A DNA stretch of 64,000 bases from Rutidosis leptorrhynchoides (Eukaryota > Streptophyta > Magnoliopsida > Asterales > Asteraceae): positions 101,406,501-101,470,500 of the forward strand of contig NC_092333.1 in the NCBI RefSeq assembly GCF_046630445.1, read 5' to 3'. The notes under the pieces were generated by a model, which worked only from the letters and a program-made list of their open reading frames with translations, did no database searches and had not been told where the DNA came from. The position numbers and the translations under genes were made by a program. Position 1 is the first letter of the stretch, and every line of letters starts with the position of its first letter. This document shows positions 59,726 through 64,000 of the stretch, piece after piece.

Positions 59726-62700
59726 TGTAGTGACCCGAACTTTTCCATGTTTATATATATTAAATGAAATTGATATTTACATGATTAAGTGTTTCCAACA
59801 TGTTAAGCAATCAAACTTATTAAGACTTGATTAATTGGAATAGGTTTCATATAGACAAATGACCACCCGAGTTGACCGGTGATTCACGAACGTTAAAACT
59901 TGTAAAAACTATACGATGACATATATATGGTTATATATATAGTTAACATGATTTTATTATAAGTATGTATCTCATTAGGTATTTTATCAATGAGTTACAT
60001 ACATAAAAATGAGACTATTAAATTAAGAAACTCGAAAACGATATATATAACGATTATCGTTATAACGTCTTACTAGGTACATATGAATCATATTAAGATA
60101 TTGATATACTTGGTTAATTATGTTAAATTATAAGTAAATATATCATTAAGTGTATTAACAATGAACTACATATGTAAAAATAAAACTACTAACTTAATGA
60201 TTTTGAAACGAGACATATATGTAACGATTATCGTTGTAATGACATTTAATGTTTATAGATCATATTAAGAGATATTCGTACATCATAATATCATGATAAT
60301 ATAATAATTTAAAATCTTATTTGATATTATAAACATTGGGTTAACAACATTTAACAAGATCGTTAACCTAAAGGTTTCAAAACAACATTTACATGTAACG
60401 ACTAACGATGACTTAACGACTTAGTTAAAATGTATATACATATAGTGTTTTAATATGTATTCATACACTTTTCAAAGACTTCAAGACACTTATCAAAATA
60501 CTTCTACTTAACAAAAATTCTTACAATTACATCCTCGTTCAGTTTCATCAACAAATCTACTCGTATGCACCCGTATTCGTACTCGTACAATACACAGCTT
60601 TTAGATGTATGTACTATTGGTATATACACTTTAATGATCAGCTCTTAGCAGCCCATGTGAGTCACCTAACCCATGTGGGAACCATCATTTGGCAACTAGC
60701 ATGAAATATCTCATAAAATTACAAAAATATGAGTAATCATTCATGACTTATTTACATGAAAACAAAATTACATATCCTTTATATCTAATCCATACACCAA
60801 AACCACCTACAAACACTTTCATTCTTCAATTTTCTTCATCTAATTGATCTCTCTCGAGTTCTATCTTCAAGTTCTAAGCGTTCTTCATAAATTCCAAAAG
60901 TTCTAGTTTCATAAAATCAAGAATACTTCCAAGATTGCAAGTTTACTTCCAAGTTTTCTAAATCCATTCCAAGTAATCATCCAAGATCAAGAAACCTTTG
61001 TTACTTACAGTAGGTTATCTTTCTAATACAAGGTAATAATCATATTCAAACTTTAATTCAATTTCTATAACTATAACAATCTTATTTCGAGTGGAAATCT
61101 TACTTGAAATTGTTTTCGTGTCATGATTCTGCTTCAAGAACTTTCAAGCTATCCAAGGATCCTTTGAAGCTGGATCCATTTTTTTCATTTCTAGTAGGTT
61201 TATCCAAGGAACTTGAGGTATTAATGATGTTCATAACATCATTCGATTCATACATAAAAAGCTGTCCTATTCAACGTTATAAACTTGTAATCACTAGAAC
61301 ATAGTTTAGTTAATTCTAAACTTGTTCGCAAATAAAGTTAATCCTTCTAACTAGACTTTTAAAATCAACTAAAAACATGTTCTATATCTATATGATATGC
61401 TAACTTAATGATTTAAAACCCGGAAACACGATAAACACCATAAAACTGGATATACGCCGTCGTAGTAAAACCGGGGGCTGTTTTGGGTGGGATAATTAAA
61501 AGCAAAGAAGAACTTTGATTTAAAAGCTATACTTCTGGAAAAATGATTTTTCTTATGAACATGAAACTATATCCAAAAATCATGGTTAAACTCAAAGTGA
61601 AAGTATGTTTTTCAAAATGGTCATCATGATGTTGTTCTTTCGACGGAAATGACTACCTCTTTCAAAAACGACTTGTAACTTGTAATTCCGACTATAAACT
61701 TATACTTTTTCTATTTAGATTCATAAATTTAAGTTCAATACGAAACCGTGGCCACTGGAATCACTCAAAAAGGATTAGAAACGAAGAAATGGTGAGTAAA
61801 ACAATATTGATAAAAACTACTCATTTTACCTACGTGAAAGTTAGTAATAAATCTATTCCAACCATAACCTAATCAACTTATATTGTATATTATGTAATCT
61901 TGAGATACCATAGACACGTATACAATGTTTCGACCTATCATGTCGACCCATCTATAAATATATATTGCGGAACAACCATAGACACTCTATATGTGAATGT
62001 TGGAGTTAGCTATACAGGGTTGAGGTTGATTCCAAAATATATATATAGTTTGAGTGTTGATCAATACTGAGATACGTATACACTGGGTCGTGGATTGATT
62101 CAAGATAATATTTATCGATTTATTTCTGTACATCTAACTGTGGACAACTAGTTGTAGGTTACTAACGAGGACAGCTGACTTAATAAACTTAAAACATCAA
62201 AATGTATTAAAAATGTTGTAAATATATTTTGAACATACTTTGATATATATGTACATATTTGTTATAGGTTCGTGAATCGACCAGTGGCCAAGTCTTACTT
62301 CCCGACGAAGTAAAAAATCTGTGAAAGTGAGTTATAGTCCCACTTTTAAAATCTAATATTTTTGGGATGAGAATACATGCAGGTTTTATAAATGATTTAC
62401 AAAATAGACACAAGTACGTGAAACTACATTATATGGTTGAATTATCGAAATCGAATATGCCCCTTTTTATTAAGTCTGGTAATCTAAGAATTAGGGAACA
62501 GACACCCTAATTGACGCGAATCCTAAAGATAGATCTATTGGGCCTAACAAACCCCATCCAAAGTATCGGATACTTTAGTACTTCGAAATTTAGATCATAT
62601 CCGAAGGGTGTCCCGGAATGATGGGAATATTCTTAAATATGCATCTTGTTAATGTCGGTTACCAGGTGTTCACCATATGAATGATTTTTATCTCTATGTA

Positions 62701-63159
62701 TGGGATGTGTATTGAAATATGAAATCTTGTGGTCTATTGTTACGATTTGATATATATAGGTTAAAACTATAACTCACCAACATTTTTGTTGACGTTTAAA
62801 GCATGTTTATTCTCAGGTGAATACTAAGAGCTTCTGCTGTTGCATACTAAAATAAGGACAAGATTTGGAGTCCATGTTTGTATGATATTGTGTAAAAACT
62901 GCATTCAAGAAACTGATTTCGATGTAACATATTTGTAATGTAAACCATTATGTAATGGTCGTGTGTAAACAGGATATTTTAGATTATCATTATTTGATAA
63001 TCTACGTAAAGCTTTTTAAATCTTTATTTATGAAATAAAGGTTATGGTTTGTTTTAAAATGAATGCAGTCTTTGAAAAACGTCTCATATAGAGGTCAAAA
63101 CCTCGCAACGAAATCAATTAATATGGAACGTTTTTAATCAATAAGAACGGGACATTTCA
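59726..63159 (+). repeat. Element 2 3' LTR
   Basis: This is 3,434 bp, TGTAGTGACCCG...GGGACATTTCA. It shares the 5' LTR's extra segment near its start. Confidence 0.95.
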
Positions 63160-63165
63160 GTTTTC

Positions 63166-63537
63166 ATGGCTAATGGTTATGAACCTACAACTGAAGAATT
63201 AAAGGAATTGAAGCTGGAAATTGAGCCCCGCTCAATAGTTGAGATTCACAGCGGGTCCACACTTATTCCAGAGGATGTCAATTTGGGGAAGACAATCTAT
63301 AAAGACCCATTTGACCAAGATCCACCAATAAGAATAAAAGTTTTACTGAAAACCGCACTTGGAAGGGAGTCATGTGTTAACCCTCGGGTTAGGTTATCCT
63401 TTTTCGGGAAACTAAAAAAAGATTTATCACATATAATATACACCACCCGAGGTGTAAATGATTGGCTCACTATTCTGATTCGTGGAACTTTTTCCACCGA
63501 CTTCACATCTATTCCGATAAAGTGTGAGGGAGTTTAA
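63166..63537 (+). CDS. Unrecognised ORF of the family D element
   Basis: This 123-residue frame starts six bases after element 2 ends (ATG in TTTTCATGGCT). It is charged at the N-terminus (EELKELKLEIEPRS), with a later basic stretch and a hydrophobic patch (NDWLTILIRG). No domain is recognised. The position is internal to the element whose 5' LTR is at 43647, so it is likely an element gene or fragment. It does not join in frame with the frame ending before element 2. Confidence 0.4.
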   Translation: MANGYEPTTEELKELKLEIEPRSIVEIHSGSTLIPEDVNLGKTIYKDPFDQDPPIRIKVLLKTALGRESCVNPRVRLSFFGKLKKDLSHIIYTTRGVNDWLTILIRGTFSTDFTSIPIKCEGV

Positions 63538-64000
63538 CCCCACTAGGCATTAAATTTGGGGTCGAGTCGAGTGCATGATGCGTTAATAAAAGTGCACGAT
63601 GTTTTTCAAGGTTTTAGTGACACTAGCATTAAAATTCAACAAGGTACCTATAAAATTAGAATTTGTGTGATGAAGATCAAGGAATGAAGGATGCGCCATC
63701 GCTCACCTATATTCCACGATGTCCAGGTTTTTGTACCTAGGTTTTTTGAACTCCTTTTTCTCACTATTGCCCTCTCGAATTTAAATTTTACTGATTTTAA
63801 GTAATGAGGGCATTACTTAATCTTAAGTGTGGGGGATGGTATAAATTCTCGCGGGTATTCAAACAGTATTCAACTTGGCTCATTTTCGTAATTTAATGGG
63901 AAATTTTTAAAATTTTTGAAATAAAAGTATTAACGAAAAAGCCAAGTGTGGGGGATTTTACCAATCTTTTCGAATTACTATCACCAAATTTTGCTAAGAA
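63538..64000 (+). other. 3' part of the family D element, with two polypurine-tract-like motifs
   Basis: AAGTGTGGGGGAT occurs at 63824-63836 and again at 63944-63956. In Tat/Athila-type elements such a motif serves as polypurine tract near the 3' LTR. No pol genes lie between PBS and here, so the element appears non-autonomous. The 3' LTR start is not seen. Confidence 0.5.

Larger units (their letters stand above)
46147..63159 (+). mobile_element. Element 2: second complete member of the element 1 family, split by a solo LTR
   Basis: The span is 17,013 bp, about 13.5 kb without the inserted solo LTR. Flanks are GTTCT (46142-46146) and GTTTT (63160-63164), a TSD with one mismatch. The gene order is the same as in element 1. 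The two LTRs (3,437 and 3,434 bp) differ more than those of element 1, so it is older. It lies inside the internal region of the family D element. Confidence 0.92.

Overview
The window is plant nuclear DNA, almost certainly from a dicot. It has spliced genes with GT/AG introns, a plant-type ribosomal protein promoter, tRNA-derived SINEs and dense nesting of long-LTR Ty3/gypsy and Ty1/copia elements. The LTR style (TGTAACGACCC.../TGTAGTGACCC... starts, 3 kb LTRs, short CG-rich palindromes) looks Asteraceae-like to me, but that placement is inference. Only about 8 kb is ordinary gene space. There are no prokaryotic features.

Layout. 1-6000: minus-strand Ty1/copia element (partial gag, leader, PBS, 5' LTR). 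Its LTR was hit by a SINE with 14-bp target-site duplications (TSDs), and the SINE was in turn hit by a 2.9-kb solo LTR. 6001-10100: a 135-bp tandem repeat, a (TA)22 microsatellite and the five-exon gene for 40S ribosomal protein eS10. 10244-13487: minus-strand solo LTR only 150 bp beyond the eS10 stop. 14380-15702: intronless GT47 exostosin-family (MUR3/XLT2-like) gene. 16113-16184: slightly degenerate tRNA-Asp(GUC). 16881-17094: SINE with a perfect 15-bp TSD. 17253-32390: an LTR split by a complete 13.1-kb Ty3/gypsy element (element 1). 33590-46146: nested LTRs, a Tat/Athila-type deletion derivative, a 60-bp minisatellite, and the start of another tRNA-Asp-primed element. 46147-63159: a second member of the element 1 family (element 2), itself split by a 3.5-kb solo LTR in integrase. 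63160-64000: the remainder of the tRNA-Asp-primed host element.

The most striking content is in the two full-length Ty3/gypsy elements. Each has the normal chromovirus order gag-protease-RT-RNase H-integrase-chromodomain-like tail. Between the primer-binding site and gag each also carries two extra reading frames: an acidic Glu/Pro-rich protein, then a 227-residue F-box-like protein resembling a plant nuclear F-box family. In both copies gag-pol is broken by stops and frameshifts, yet the F-box frame is intact and identical in length, and about half of the nucleotide differences between copies are silent. This suggests that a host gene was captured and kept under coding constraint during the family's history. 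A second cross-family pattern is that several unrelated LTRs each carry a private cluster of short CG-rich palindromes.

Order of events, from nesting. On the left, copia came first, then the SINE, then the solo LTR. On the right, element 2 lies inside a tRNA-Asp-primed element that itself lies inside a degraded minus-strand gypsy element, and a solo LTR later landed in element 2. Element 1 has nearly identical LTRs (about 14 substitutions and one 13-bp indel by eye), so it is young. Element 2 has visibly more diverged LTRs.
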